Positions 26,963 through 35,859 of a stretch of DNA of 64,000 nt are shown here, piece after piece. The DNA is taken from NCBI GenBank assembly GCA_015061285.1, contig SUWW01000016.1, positions 1 through 64,000 of the forward strand, given 5' to 3'. The stretch comes from Bacteroidales bacterium. Its GTDB lineage: Bacteria; Bacteroidota; Bacteroidia; Bacteroidales; Marinilabiliaceae. The translations under genes and the position numbers were made by a program. The notes beneath the pieces were generated by a model that saw nothing but the letters and a program-made list of their open reading frames with translations, searched no databases and was not told where the DNA came from. Within the stretch, counting starts at the first letter, position 1. Each line of letters begins with the position of its first letter.

Positions 26963-28672
26963 TTATGCCTGTTTGTAGTCTGCGAGATATTCTTCGCGGA
27001 ATTTGCGAATGAATGTTACAGCTTTTTCAACCTCAGCTTCTGCATAACGTACGTATACATTAGCCGATTTGGCGAATAGATCAGGCGACTTTGTAGCGTC
27101 TTGAATGAGTAGGTGACCCATAATAGTATGAGCAGCAATTTCTACCATACGACGAGCTACGAGGTCGAGGAAGTCTTGATTCTTAGACTCTACAACTTGA
27201 TTAACTACCATGCCAAGTTTGTCGGCCATATCTTTGAGCGAGTTTTTCAAATTGTCGAATTCTGGAGCAGTAGGAATAGCTTCGTATTCGCGAATCTTGT
27301 TGAGGTATACGTTAGTAGTTACGTAGCGGATAGCTGCAACGGTCTGAAGTTGTGACGTCCCTTCGTAGATGCTGGTGATGCGAGCATCGCGATAGAGGCG
27401 TTCGCAAGTATAGTCTTTCATAAAACCAGAACCGCCGTGAACTTGGATACAGTCGTATGCATTTTGGTTTGCATATTCAGAACCCATCAACTTAGAAAGA
27501 GGAGTGAAGGCGTCTGCAAGACGAGCAAAAGCTTTTTGCTCTTGGCGCTCTTCTGGCTCAAGTTTGCGTTCTTTAGCTATGTCGTCGAGTGCTTTGTATA
27601 CGTCAACGAAGCGAGCGGTCTCGTAGAGAAGTGCGCGGGTAGCGTCGAGTTTTGCCTTCATAGTAGCGAGAAGCTCCTGAACAGCAGGGAATTCGATGAT
27701 GGCTTTGCCAAATTGCTGACGATCGCGAGCGTATGATAGAGCTTCGTTGTATGCAGCTTGTGAAAGGCCAACACCTTGAGCTGCGATGCCGAGACGAGCG
27801 CCATTCATAAGAGCCATCACATATTTGATAAGACCTAAGCGACGGTCGCCGCAGAGTTCTGCTTTGGCATTCTTATATACGAGTTCGCAAGTTGGCGAAC
27901 CTTTGATACCCATCTTATTCTCGATGCGGCGAACGTTTACACCACCTTGACGTTTGTCGTAGATAAACATAGAAAGACCGCGTCCATCGTGGGTGCCCTC
28001 TTCCGAACGTGCCAATACGAGGTGAATGTCAGAGTCGCCGTTGGTGATGAAGCGTTTTACACCATTGAGCAACCAGCAGCCATCAGCTTCGCTGTAAGTA
28101 GCTTTGAGCATAACACTCTGAAGGTCGGAACCTGCATCTGGCTCGGTGAGGTCCATCGACATTGTTTCACCTGCGCAAACGCGAGTGAGGAAACGTTGTT
28201 TTTGATCTTCGTTGCCAAACTCGTAGAGTGTCTCGGCGCAGTCTTGCAAGCCCCAAAGGTTTTCAAAACCAGCATCGGCACGGCTAACCATATCAGCTGC
28301 CATGATGTAAGGAACAACAGGGAAGTTCAAGCCACCAAAGCGACGTGGCATAGACATACCCATAAGACCAGCTTTACGAGTAGCGTCAAGGTTTACTGAT
28401 GTTCCCGATGCATAGGTAACTCGACCATTCTCGCATTTAGGGCCTTCGTGGTCGACGCCTTCTGCGTTAGGTGCTATTATGTCGCCGCAAATCTCACCAA
28501 CTATTTCGAGCACGCGGTGATAGTTGTCCATTGCGTCATCGAAATCTTGTGGCGCATAGTCGTATTTATCTTTATCGGCATAGTTGCGCTCTTTTAGCTC
28601 GACGATGCGACGCATCAGCGGATGTGATAGGTGATGCTTAAGTTCTGGGGTATCTTGGAAAAAATTAGCCAT
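26963..28672 (-). CDS. Acyl-CoA dehydrogenase (long, DmdC-like class)
   Basis: FAD enzyme that oxidises acyl-CoA thioesters and hands electrons to ETF. 569 residues: longer than the 380-residue classical type because of a C-terminal helical domain, as in the DmdC/fadE-like class. Visible: the FAD loop TEPDAGSDLQSVMLKA (about 155-170), the RFITNGDSD region, GMSMPRRFGG early, YARDRQQFGKAI, and the QVHGGSGFMKDYTCERLYRDARITSIYEGTSQLQ block (two halves, about 412-445). The catalytic Glu is likely in the EGTSQ segment. It is the last gene of the etfB-etfA-TonB_C-acd unit, so its electrons should flow to the ETF encoded upstream. Confidence 0.9.
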   Translation of the reverse strand: MANFFQDTPELKHHLSHPLMRRIVELKERNYADKDKYDYAPQDFDDAMDNYHRVLEIVGEICGDIIAPNAEGVDHEGPKCENGRVTYASGTSVNLDATRKAGLMGMSMPRRFGGLNFPVVPYIMAADMVSRADAGFENLWGLQDCAETLYEFGNEDQKQRFLTRVCAGETMSMDLTEPDAGSDLQSVMLKATYSEADGCWLLNGVKRFITNGDSDIHLVLARSEEGTHDGRGLSMFIYDKRQGGVNVRRIENKMGIKGSPTCELVYKNAKAELCGDRRLGLIKYVMALMNGARLGIAAQGVGLSQAAYNEALSYARDRQQFGKAIIEFPAVQELLATMKAKLDATRALLYETARFVDVYKALDDIAKERKLEPEERQEQKAFARLADAFTPLSKLMGSEYANQNAYDCIQVHGGSGFMKDYTCERLYRDARITSIYEGTSQLQTVAAIRYVTTNVYLNKIREYEAIPTAPEFDNLKNSLKDMADKLGMVVNQVVESKNQDFLDLVARRMVEIAAHTIMGHLLIQDATKSPDLFAKSANVYVRYAEAEVEKAVTFIRKFREEYLADYKQA

Positions 28673-28686
28673 TTCTTAGATGTTTT

Positions 28687-29529
28687 TTAGTTTCGGTTAA
28701 AATGTATTTTGCCAATATAGGTAGCCTTTATTGGTGTTCCATCAATTGTAGCTGGAGTAAACAGCTCGTTCTCAGTGGCGGCTTTGTAAGCTTTGAGAGC
28801 CTCTCTCGAGAAGCTTTCGTTGTCCGATTGTACAACTCTGTAGGCAATTGGTGCACCATTTTTATCGATAGTAATCGACACAGTGACATCGCCTTCGAGG
28901 CGTTTCTTTTTCAACTCTTTGGGATAGCGAAGTATTTTATAGACGTTTTGTAGCAGTTCTAAGTCTCCTTTTAGGAATTTAGGAGCGGCATAGAATGGCT
29001 TAAACTCTATTTCGTTGCCATTTTCATCGTAGCTATGTCCTGTAGTTTCGCAAATGCCGATACTGTTACGTACGGTTTGTTCGCGACTCTTCACAGCGCC
29101 ATTTTCGTAGTAGGCTGTGATTTTAGTGTAGGAACTTACTGTGCGATCCGATTCGTATTCAAACCATTTTTTGCCACTTGGGTAGTTGACTACCTTGGGC
29201 CAAACGGCTTCGTCATCTTTGTATATAACTACAAGACTATCACCGCCGTTTACGTAGGTTTTGCTGAATCGACCCTCTCTTATGCGCGATTCTTTACCAT
29301 AGGAAAAATGCTTATAGTTGGCTTCTCCTTGGAAACGACCTTCGGGCGAGAAGATGAGCAACTGGGTTAATCCACCATCTTTTTTGTTGAATAATACTTT
29401 GTGCTTTGCGTTATCCGCTTTGCTGACAAAGTTGTAGTCTTTGTCTACATACATTGTGTCTTGAAGATTCTGTGCAGAAGCTAATGCGCTAATGCTCAAA
29501 ACTAAAACTGCTGATACTAACTGTTTCAT
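28687..29529 (-). CDS. Secreted protein with MORN-like N-terminus and C-terminal TonB domain
   Basis: 280 residues. A signal peptide is cut near ALASAQ (about 20). Residues 40-180 have short variant-repeat strands (FSPEGRFQGEANYK, EGRFSKTYVNGG, ITAYYENGAVKSREQ) like MORN/YwqK repeats. Residues about 195-278 form a TonB C-terminal fold: RYPKELKKKRLEGDVTVSIT, then DKNGAPIAYRVVQS and TPATIDGTPIKATYIGKIHF. Unlike real energy transducers it has a cleavable signal and no Pro-rich linker or membrane anchor, so it is likely a periplasmic TonB-C-fold protein, not a TonB. It lies between etfA and the acyl-CoA dehydrogenase with gaps of 29 and 14 bases. Confidence 0.7.
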   Translation of the reverse strand: MKQLVSAVLVLSISALASAQNLQDTMYVDKDYNFVSKADNAKHKVLFNKKDGGLTQLLIFSPEGRFQGEANYKHFSYGKESRIREGRFSKTYVNGGDSLVVIYKDDEAVWPKVVNYPSGKKWFEYESDRTVSSYTKITAYYENGAVKSREQTVRNSIGICETTGHSYDENGNEIEFKPFYAAPKFLKGDLELLQNVYKILRYPKELKKKRLEGDVTVSITIDKNGAPIAYRVVQSDNESFSREALKAYKAATENELFTPATIDGTPIKATYIGKIHFNRN

Positions 29530-29558
29530 AACTACAACTTTTAACCTTGTTAATAATA

Positions 29559-30578
29559 TTACTTGCTGTTCTGCTTGTAGTACTTAATCATTTTCGGAAT
29601 CACATCTTCAACATTGCCAGTGATTACGTAGTCGGCAATTTTGTTGATAGGTGCGTTAGGATCGTTGTTGATAGATATAATCATCGACGATTCTTGCATA
29701 CCAGCTATGTGCTGAATTTGACCTGAGATGCCGCAAGCGATATAAAGTTTAGGACGAATAGTTACACCTGTTTGACCAATCTGACGATCATGGTCGACCC
29801 AACCTGCGTCAACAGCAGCACGGCTTGCACCAACTTCTGCTTTGATAACTCTGGCAAGTTCTTCGAGAAGTTCGAAGCCCTCTTTTGAGCCCATGCCGTA
29901 ACCACCTGCTACTACTATAGGCGATGCCTTGAGGTTGTTCTTTGCTTTCTCTACGTGGCGGTCGATAACTTTTATTACGAAATCGGCGTCGGTGACATAT
30001 TTGGCTACATCGTGCTTAACAACTTCGCCTTTGTAGTTGGCGTCGCGTACCTCTTTTTTCATCACACCCTCACGAACGGTTGCCATTTGTGGGCGGTTCT
30101 CAGGGTTAACGATGGTTGCTACGATGTTACCACCGAATGCAGGACGAATTTGGTAAAGAAGGTTTTGGTATGATTTGCCTACTTTCTTGTCTTCGTGGTC
30201 GCCAATTTCGAGAGCGGTACAGTCGGCTGTAAGACCGCTGAAGAGAGCCGACGAAACGCGAGGACCAAGGTCGCGACCAATGACGGTAGCTCCCATAAGG
30301 CAAATCTGTGGTTTCTCCTCTTTGAAGAGCTTCACTACGATGTCGGTGTGAGGCAGTGAGGTGTAGGGGAACAAGCCTTCTGCGTCGAATACGTGGAGCT
30401 TGTCTACGCCATATGGAAATATTTGTTTTTCAATGCCGTCGAGTCCAGTGCCAATGGCGATAGCTTCGAGTTGGCAGCCGAGTTTGTCGGCAAGTGTACG
30501 ACCTTTGGTGAGCAACTCGAGGCTGACATCAGCTACGGTCGTTTTCTCTATTTCGCAATATATAAATACGTTGTTCAT
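29559..30578 (-). CDS. etfA: Electron transfer flavoprotein, alpha subunit
   Basis: Accepts electrons from acyl-CoA dehydrogenases; the FAD-binding subunit. 339 residues. The N-terminal domain carries the ATVIGRDLGPRVSSAL segment. The C-terminal FAD domain starts VVAGGYGMGSKEGFELL (about 222-238) and continues with VGASRAAVDAGWVDHDRQIGQTG (about 250-272), PKLYIACGISGQIQHIAGM and the end NDPNAPINKIADYVITGNVEDVIPKM. It lies 69 bases after etfB (ATG at 30576-30578), in the order normal for this operon. Confidence 0.95.
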   Translation of the reverse strand: MNNVFIYCEIEKTTVADVSLELLTKGRTLADKLGCQLEAIAIGTGLDGIEKQIFPYGVDKLHVFDAEGLFPYTSLPHTDIVVKLFKEEKPQICLMGATVIGRDLGPRVSSALFSGLTADCTALEIGDHEDKKVGKSYQNLLYQIRPAFGGNIVATIVNPENRPQMATVREGVMKKEVRDANYKGEVVKHDVAKYVTDADFVIKVIDRHVEKAKNNLKASPIVVAGGYGMGSKEGFELLEELARVIKAEVGASRAAVDAGWVDHDRQIGQTGVTIRPKLYIACGISGQIQHIAGMQESSMIISINNDPNAPINKIADYVITGNVEDVIPKMIKYYKQNSK

Positions 30579-30647
30579 TTCTTCTTTTCTGTTATTTGTG
30601 GATAACGTTTTGTAATCTATTGATATATATGTATATACATAGATATG

Positions 30648-31526
30648 TTAGCCAATGATTTTGTTGTTAAGCAAGTCGACGATCAAATTCTCGATGTCGG
30701 CATCCGAATCGGTGAAAGTCTTGCTTTCTTTGGCTTGGAATACAATATTCTGAACGTTCTTAACCTTGGTAGGTGAGCCGCTCAAACCACATTGCTTAAC
30801 ATCGCCATCAACATCAGCAACACCCCATTCGGTGATGTTGAGGTAGTCGCGAGTTTTCAAAATCTCAGGATACTTAGGAGCGTTGTTTGGGTCTTTTGCT
30901 TCAGAAGGAGTGAGAGCATATTTATATTTCTGAACGCGTTTTGCATTGCGAGGACGGCAAGCATCGGCCGAACCATTCACAGTGATTACCATTGGTAATG
31001 GACCTTCAACCGTTTCTACACCGCCATCGATGTGGCGTTTTACTGTGATTTTTTTGCCTTCTATCTTCTCAATCTTCTCTGCATATGTAATCTGACCGAG
31101 ACCGAGTTTTTCGGCAACTTGAGGTCCTACTTGTGCCGTATCGCCATCGATTGCTTGACGGCCACACATGATGATGTCGAATGCACCAATTTTCTTTATT
31201 GCTGTTGCAAGTGCATACGAAGTAGCCAATGTGTCGGCGCCAGCGAAAGCGCGGTCGGAGAGTAGGTAACCACCATCGGCTCCTCGATACATAGCTTCGC
31301 GAATCACTTCGGCAGCACGTGCTGGACCCATGGTTAATACAGATACTGTAGAATCAGGAAAACGATCCTTGATTTGGAGTGCTTGTTCAAGAGCATTAAG
31401 ATCTTCAGGGTTGAAGATTGCCGGTAGAGCTGCACGGTTTACTGTGCCTTCCGGAGTCATTGCGTCCTTGCCCACGTTGCGAGTGTCGGGCACCTGCTTG
31501 GCAAGAACTACGATTTTATATCCCAT
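30648..31526 (-). CDS. etfB: Electron transfer flavoprotein, beta subunit
   Basis: Partner of EtfA; binds AMP or a second flavin. 292 residues from the ATG at 31524-31526. The longer frame adds 22 residues before the conserved start MGYKIVVLAKQVPDT and is rejected. Motifs: EDLNALEQALQIKDRF, SVLTMGPARAAEVIREAMYRGADGG (about 63-87), CGRQAIDGDTAQVGPQVAEKLGL (about 121-143) and VNGSADACRPRNAKRVQKYK. The promoter is well formed (see the site just upstream). It is the first gene of a four-gene unit for acyl-CoA oxidation. Confidence 0.95.
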   Translation of the reverse strand: MGYKIVVLAKQVPDTRNVGKDAMTPEGTVNRAALPAIFNPEDLNALEQALQIKDRFPDSTVSVLTMGPARAAEVIREAMYRGADGGYLLSDRAFAGADTLATSYALATAIKKIGAFDIIMCGRQAIDGDTAQVGPQVAEKLGLGQITYAEKIEKIEGKKITVKRHIDGGVETVEGPLPMVITVNGSADACRPRNAKRVQKYKYALTPSEAKDPNNAPKYPEILKTRDYLNITEWGVADVDGDVKQCGLSGSPTKVKNVQNIVFQAKESKTFTDSDADIENLIVDLLNNKIIG

Positions 31527-31563
31527 ATTGTTAAGTTTGGTAAAAATTACGTAAAAAGTGTGG

Positions 31564-31593
31564 CAAAAATAGTCAAAATCGTTTATTCGCAAA
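31564..31593 (-). promoter_or_regulatory. Promoter of the etfB-etfA-acd unit
   Basis: On the minus strand, TTTG (-33; complement of 31590-31593) is followed after 18 bases by TATTTTTG (-7; complement of 31564-31571), 38 bases before the etfB ATG. Both boxes of the Bacteroidetes promoter are present. Confidence 0.65.
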
Positions 31594-31606
31594 CTGACTT
31601 GTTTGT

Positions 31607-31678
31607 CACCGTTATCACCGAATTGAACGAATATATATTAACCATATTCATTTTTCACGGTTACCGTCGAATTGAACC
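31607..31678. repeat. Imperfect direct repeat, period 49
   Basis: Two 23-base copies (31607-31629 and 31656-31678) share CAC, GTTA and CGAATTGAAC in register, with 18 of 23 identical by eye. It lies between the etfB promoter and the convergent end of the AICAR transformylase gene. Meaning unknown. Confidence 0.4.
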
Positions 31679-31753
31679 TGTTTCTATAAAAGGTTTTTCG
31701 TCTCTATTCGTCTCGTTTGGTGATTGTCGACAGACTATTTATACCTATGAATA

Positions 31754-32926
31754 TTAATGGTGGAATAGGCGAATGTTGGTGAATGCCATAACTATTCCGT
31801 ATTTGTTGCAAGTGGCAATTACATTGTCGTCGCGAACCGAGCCGCCAGGCTGAGCAATGCAACTAACACCACTTTTGCGTGCGCGTTCCACATTGTCGCC
31901 AAATGGGAAGAATGCATCGCTGCCGAGAGCAACATCGGTGTTTTTGGCTATCCACGCTTTCTTCTCTTCGGTGGTGAATACCGATGGCTTCACTTTGAAG
32001 ATGTTTTGCCATGTGCCTTCAGCAAGCACGTCTTCGTATTCGTCGCCAGTGTAGAGGTCGATAGCGTTGTCGCGGTCGGCACGTTTGATGCCATCGACGA
32101 ATTGCAAACCGAGCACTTTAGGACTTTGACGCAACCACCATTTGTCGGCTTTGTCGCCGGCCAAGCGAGTGCAGTGTATGCGACTTTGCTGTCCAGCACC
32201 AATGCCTATGGCTTGTCCGTCTTTCACGTAGCACACAGAGTTCGACTGGGTGTACTTAAGCACTATTTGAGCTATGAGTAGGTTGTCGATTTCCTCTTGG
32301 GTGAATGTTTTTTTGTCGGTAACAACATTTTCGAGCACCGATTTGTCGAATTTCTGGAAGTTATGGCCTTGCTCGAAAGTTACGCCGAACACTTGTTTGC
32401 GTTCGAGCAATGGAGGCTCATACGTAGCATCGATTTTCAAGATGCAGTAGTTGCCTTTCTTTTTAGCTTTCAATATTTCAAGAGCTTCGGCACTATAGCC
32501 AGGAGCGATTACACCGTCGCTAACCTCTTTAGATATGAGTTGAGCGGTGGCTTTGTCGCATTCGTCGCTAAGAGAGATGAAGTCGCCGAATGAAGACATG
32601 CGGTCGGCACCGCGCGCACGTGCATAGGCAGATGCCAAAGGAGTGAGTTCTACATCGTCGGTGAAGTAGATCTGTTTCAATGTGTCGCTTAGAGGTTTGC
32701 CAATAGCAGCACCTGCAGGCGAAACGTGTTTGAATGATGTTGCTGCTGGCATTCCTGTGGCTTCTTTGAGCTCTTTCACAAGCTGCCAACCATTGAGGGC
32801 GTCGAGCAAGTTGATGTAGCCGGGTTTGCCATTCACTACTTCGATGGGTAGCTCGCCGTTCTCTACGAAAACGCGTGCTGGCTTCTGATTCGGGTTACAA
32901 CCGTACTTCAGTTCCAATTCTTTCAT
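31754..32926 (-). CDS. Stand-alone AICAR transformylase (PurH formyltransferase domain)
   Basis: Formylates AICAR in the penultimate step of IMP synthesis. 390 residues, start ATG at 32924-32926. The longer frame adds 27 unlikely residues. Homologous to the C-terminal domain of PurH: LKYGCNPNQKPA at the start, FKHVSPAGAA (about 65-74), ASAYARARGADRMSSFGDFIS (about 94-114), VSDGVIAPGYSAEALEIL, KYTQSNSVCYVKDGQAIGIG, GQQSRIHCTRLAG and the end SDAFFPFGDNVERARKSGV, CIAQPGGSVRDDNVI. The N-terminal IMP cyclohydrolase domain is absent, so this is the monofunctional class known in several Bacteroidetes. It cannot close the ring itself. Confidence 0.85.
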   Translation of the reverse strand: MKELELKYGCNPNQKPARVFVENGELPIEVVNGKPGYINLLDALNGWQLVKELKEATGMPAATSFKHVSPAGAAIGKPLSDTLKQIYFTDDVELTPLASAYARARGADRMSSFGDFISLSDECDKATAQLISKEVSDGVIAPGYSAEALEILKAKKKGNYCILKIDATYEPPLLERKQVFGVTFEQGHNFQKFDKSVLENVVTDKKTFTQEEIDNLLIAQIVLKYTQSNSVCYVKDGQAIGIGAGQQSRIHCTRLAGDKADKWWLRQSPKVLGLQFVDGIKRADRDNAIDLYTGDEYEDVLAEGTWQNIFKVKPSVFTTEEKKAWIAKNTDVALGSDAFFPFGDNVERARKSGVSCIAQPGGSVRDDNVIATCNKYGIVMAFTNIRLFHH

Positions 32927-33030
32927 ACCTATTACGTTGATTATTATTTTTTGTGCGAAGTTAACATTTGTATAATTACTAATAGAAAATTTTGGCGTTC
33001 GGTGCATCGCTAAAAAATGAATAATACAAT

Positions 33031-33083
33031 TATCCCTCTGAAAGGCTCAAAACAAGGCTGCTTCAAGCACCATCAGAGGGATA
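33031..33083. repeat. Inverted repeat between Kelch gene and AICAR transformylase
   Basis: TATCCCTCTGA (33031-33041) and its exact complement TCAGAGGGATA (33073-33083) flank 31 bases that hold a smaller GCTT/AAGC hairpin. It lies 22 bases after the Kelch-protein stop and about 105 bases before the transformylase start, on the same strand. There is no T run. It may end the first transcript or sit in the leader of the second. Confidence 0.5.
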
Positions 33084-33104
33084 GTGTTGCAACGTTATAA
33101 GAAA

Positions 33105-34373
33105 TTAATAGTAATCGTACGCATTATAACCTTGGGAAGGCTCGAATAACCAAACATCGTCATAGAATATGCCTCCACTATGTAATGAATTGAGTGACGA
33201 TAAGGCGCTACCTAAACATAAATATGGCACATATCGCAACTCTCCAGTTTCACTATCGGGCTGTTGGAACACGAATGAATTTGCAAAGCAACGTTGATTG
33301 CCTTCAAAGTAGGTTTTTTGTGTCCATTGCTCTTCAGTAGGATCATATTCGCACACTACATTACCAACGTATGATGCTCCACCAGTTGCTACGTATGCTT
33401 TCTGGCGATCGGGTAGTACGAATGAGGTGGTTGCTGCGATTGTCAATAAAGTGGTGTCGCCATTTACACTATGTTTTTCCCATGTTTCGGTGTCGGCATT
33501 GAAACGCTCCAAAGCATATGTAGCTCCAATGTTGGTTACGCCACATAATAGGTATGCATAGTCTACGCCATCGATATTCATAACAAACGTGGTTGCTTTA
33601 GTGCGATTGGTATTACAAGCTGGCGCAGGCTCCCATTTCTCGCCATCGAAGCGGTAGAATTTATTCATAGTCTTCAAATCGCAATCTTCGCCAGTACCTA
33701 CGTATGCGTAATCTTTACCCGATTTGTTTGAATGTACCACAAAAGCTACTGCATACCTACACGAATCGCCAGGATAATCTGCAATACGACGCCAACGACC
33801 AGTTGCGGCAGAACCAACTTTTGCGCGAGCTTCTTCTCTCATTTTGTCGAGTGTAGATACGTATGTAGGGTGCGAAGTCTTATATTCTTCGCCAAGGTCA
33901 TACTGGTCGGCACTTGGTGTGCCATTGGGGTCGAATTCCCAGAAGTCGCACAAATAGTTACTTCCATTGTAGCCCAAGCCTACATAACCTTTGCCATTCA
34001 GAGCGAAAGCTACAGCACCGAAACGCTGCCCTGCTGCATCGGGCATCGATGAGACGCCTTTGTCGCCATTGTGTTCCCAAATATCGCTCCATGTAATACC
34101 ATTCGAGCCAAAGGGCGTCGCAGATGTAAAATCACTAAAATAGCATCTGTCCTCTGCGCGCGAAGTGTTAACTCCTGTGCCTATGTATGCTGTTTGTCCT
34201 ATCTGAAAACACACGGCACCTCCTCGGCAGATTAATGGGCAGGGGGGCCATTGCTCTACCCAATTGCCAATTAAAACTTTTTCATCATCATCTTTACAAC
34301 TTGTAAACGATGCACCGAACACTATGGTTAGCATTGCAGAAGCAACAATAAAGCGTGTTGATTTTCTCTTCAT
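33105..34373 (-). CDS. Kelch-repeat lipoprotein
   Basis: 422 residues. The lipoprotein signal ends ASFTSCKD (Cys about 26). The rest is a beta-propeller of Kelch-type blades: AVCFQIGQTAYIGTGVN, AVAFALNGKGYVGLGYNG, DYAYVGTGEDCDL, DYAYLLCGVTNIG, KAYVATGGASYVG and VPYLCLGSAL. Each blade has the hydrophobic-Tyr-Gly-Gly core. Such proteins bind glycans or other surface ligands, and the exact role is unknown. Cysteines are unusually common in the mature part. The ATG at 34371-34373 is clear. No partner SusC/D pair is adjacent, although a TonB-dependent receptor lies 1.5 kb away. Confidence 0.75.
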   Translation of the reverse strand: MKRKSTRFIVASAMLTIVFGASFTSCKDDDEKVLIGNWVEQWPPCPLICRGGAVCFQIGQTAYIGTGVNTSRAEDRCYFSDFTSATPFGSNGITWSDIWEHNGDKGVSSMPDAAGQRFGAVAFALNGKGYVGLGYNGSNYLCDFWEFDPNGTPSADQYDLGEEYKTSHPTYVSTLDKMREEARAKVGSAATGRWRRIADYPGDSCRYAVAFVVHSNKSGKDYAYVGTGEDCDLKTMNKFYRFDGEKWEPAPACNTNRTKATTFVMNIDGVDYAYLLCGVTNIGATYALERFNADTETWEKHSVNGDTTLLTIAATTSFVLPDRQKAYVATGGASYVGNVVCEYDPTEEQWTQKTYFEGNQRCFANSFVFQQPDSETGELRYVPYLCLGSALSSLNSLHSGGIFYDDVWLFEPSQGYNAYDYY

Positions 34374-34438
34374 AATTTCAACTTTTGTCTTATTAGTTAA
34401 TTGTTTGTTTTGAGGATATGCGCGTATCTCTTCAGGCG

Positions 34439-34447
34439 CAAAGGTTA
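34439..34447 (-). promoter_or_regulatory. Possible promoter -7 box of the Kelch lipoprotein gene
   Basis: On the minus strand AACCTTTGC, close to TAnnTTTG, lies about 65 bases before the ATG. The remaining bases to the DUF4249 stop (34374-34650) show no gene. The only other element is the terminator at 34651. Confidence 0.3.
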
Positions 34448-34647
34448 TTTGATTTCTTGAGATGCAAATAGCAATTCTATTAGTGATGAATATTTATTAG
34501 CTCAAGCGAACTTTACTTCAATAAGACGAGAAATTGAGGAATAGCTGACGCTTGTTGAAGAAATGTAGCTACGCTGAACATTGGGCGATGTAGTAGGAGC
34601 ATATTTATAATCACCAACTATTGAAATGAGGTAGGATATATTGAACA

Positions 34648-34672
34648 AAAAAGAGAGCCGTAGCCCTCTTTA
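34648..34672 (-). terminator. Terminator of the DUF4249 gene
   Basis: AAAGAGGGC pairs with GCTCTCTTT (with a G-U pair) around TACG on the minus strand, followed by a T run. It lies 16 bases after the DUF4249 stop. Confidence 0.85.
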
Positions 34673-34687
34673 TATTCATTGTTGATT

Positions 34688-35788
34688 CTAATTATTGGCG
34701 TGAATAATTTCAAGTAAATCAGAACGATTAACGGCTTTTTTACTATTTATGACACTTTCTGACGTCACAATGAATTGACCATAAATCGTTCCGCCCGTGA
34801 AATTGCTTTCTGGAGTTGACGCTGACTGATTGTATATGCCACCATCGGTTCTAATCTGTTTCTCGATGGCGTTGTAGAATTCGTAATTAGCCTTGCTTAA
34901 CGGATAAAAACCATAGTCTAAACCATATTGATTGTCACCCAAAGCAGACACCCATTCGTAATCGTCTAAGTACCAATCATCGCTATTCGAAAACCGGGTG
35001 TTACCTAATTCGAATTTGGGATCATAATTGAACTCTCTGAATTGTAGCTCTTTTATTGTGTCGTTCATATTTTCGGTCTGAAACAGACGTATACCTCCAC
35101 TACTGCCAGTAAGCACTTTTGCAAGAAAATATTTGCTTTCGTTTTCGGCTTTGTTGACAAAACTAAACGTTGGGCACAGCATATTATGCATTCCCTCCCA
35201 TATACTCTTTTCTCTTTGTACTATTTTATACTTTAGGCAAGTAATCTCTAATGGAGATAACAGTTTCTCTGTAGCAGTATACTCCTTGTCATCGATTGTT
35301 ATGCTGAGTGTGTAGATCCTACCCACTTCTAATTCCTGGTTTATGGCTACAAATCTTTTTTGAAAATCATCTTCACTATTTATAAGGCTAAGTAACCTAT
35401 CTCTATCTTCTTTTTTGCCTTTTTCTACTGTATCATAATAGTAGTAGTATTCTTCATTATAAGAATCGTATACCGAGTCTACAACTTCTATTGGATAATA
35501 GTAATCAACAGAATCTTTAGGAATCTTTTGAACATCCCTGAAAAAAATCGTCTTACCATTATCATCAGTTAGCTTAATAGAAAATTTATTAGTGCGGTAT
35601 GCCATAATATTATTATTAAACTCAGAAATACTCACAACATGCAGCGAATGAGGATATACAAGTTTGGCATCCACAACAAATCCATCATAATGTGAAGTCT
35701 CTAAATCGACTTGTTCAAGGCAAGATTGATGAATCACCCCCATAAGAATAGCAATAACAATGGGGAAAAAGTTTCTCTTCAATTTCAT
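34688..35788 (-). CDS. DUF4249 lipoprotein
   Basis: 366 residues. The lipoprotein signal ends VIHQSCLEQ (Cys about 23). The mature protein starts with the usual DUF4249 pattern, a 'minimal' N-terminal domain with FVVDAKLVYPHSLHVVSIS and FSIKLTDDNGKTIFF. The Tyr/Asp/Glu-rich insert around YNEEYYYYYDTVEK is local low complexity. The C-terminal part has typical turns (YGLDYGFYPLSKANYEFYNAI and ESNFTGGTIYGQFIV). DUF4249 proteins usually follow a TonB-dependent receptor in one operon and are its outer-membrane partner. Here the receptor is the divergent neighbour, 107 bases away. Confidence 0.8.
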   Translation of the reverse strand: MKLKRNFFPIVIAILMGVIHQSCLEQVDLETSHYDGFVVDAKLVYPHSLHVVSISEFNNNIMAYRTNKFSIKLTDDNGKTIFFRDVQKIPKDSVDYYYPIEVVDSVYDSYNEEYYYYYDTVEKGKKEDRDRLLSLINSEDDFQKRFVAINQELEVGRIYTLSITIDDKEYTATEKLLSPLEITCLKYKIVQREKSIWEGMHNMLCPTFSFVNKAENESKYFLAKVLTGSSGGIRLFQTENMNDTIKELQFREFNYDPKFELGNTRFSNSDDWYLDDYEWVSALGDNQYGLDYGFYPLSKANYEFYNAIEKQIRTDGGIYNQSASTPESNFTGGTIYGQFIVTSESVINSKKAVNRSDLLEIIHANN

Positions 35789-35807
35789 TCTACATCTTTT
35801 TATGGTT

Positions 35808-35815
35808 TACTTTTG
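35808..35815 (+). promoter_or_regulatory. Promoter -7 box of the TonB-dependent receptor
   Basis: TACTTTTG, a TAnnTTTG match, about 80 bases before the receptor ATG. No clear -33 box is seen. Confidence 0.4.
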
Positions 35816-35859
35816 CGCAACCCAATATGTACGTGCTTTCCGGGTAATAAAAGCGAGTA

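Noticed and set aside
28687-29529. True TonB energy transducer
   Set aside because: It has a cleavable signal and lacks the uncleaved anchor and Pro-rich linker. No ExbB/ExbD is nearby.
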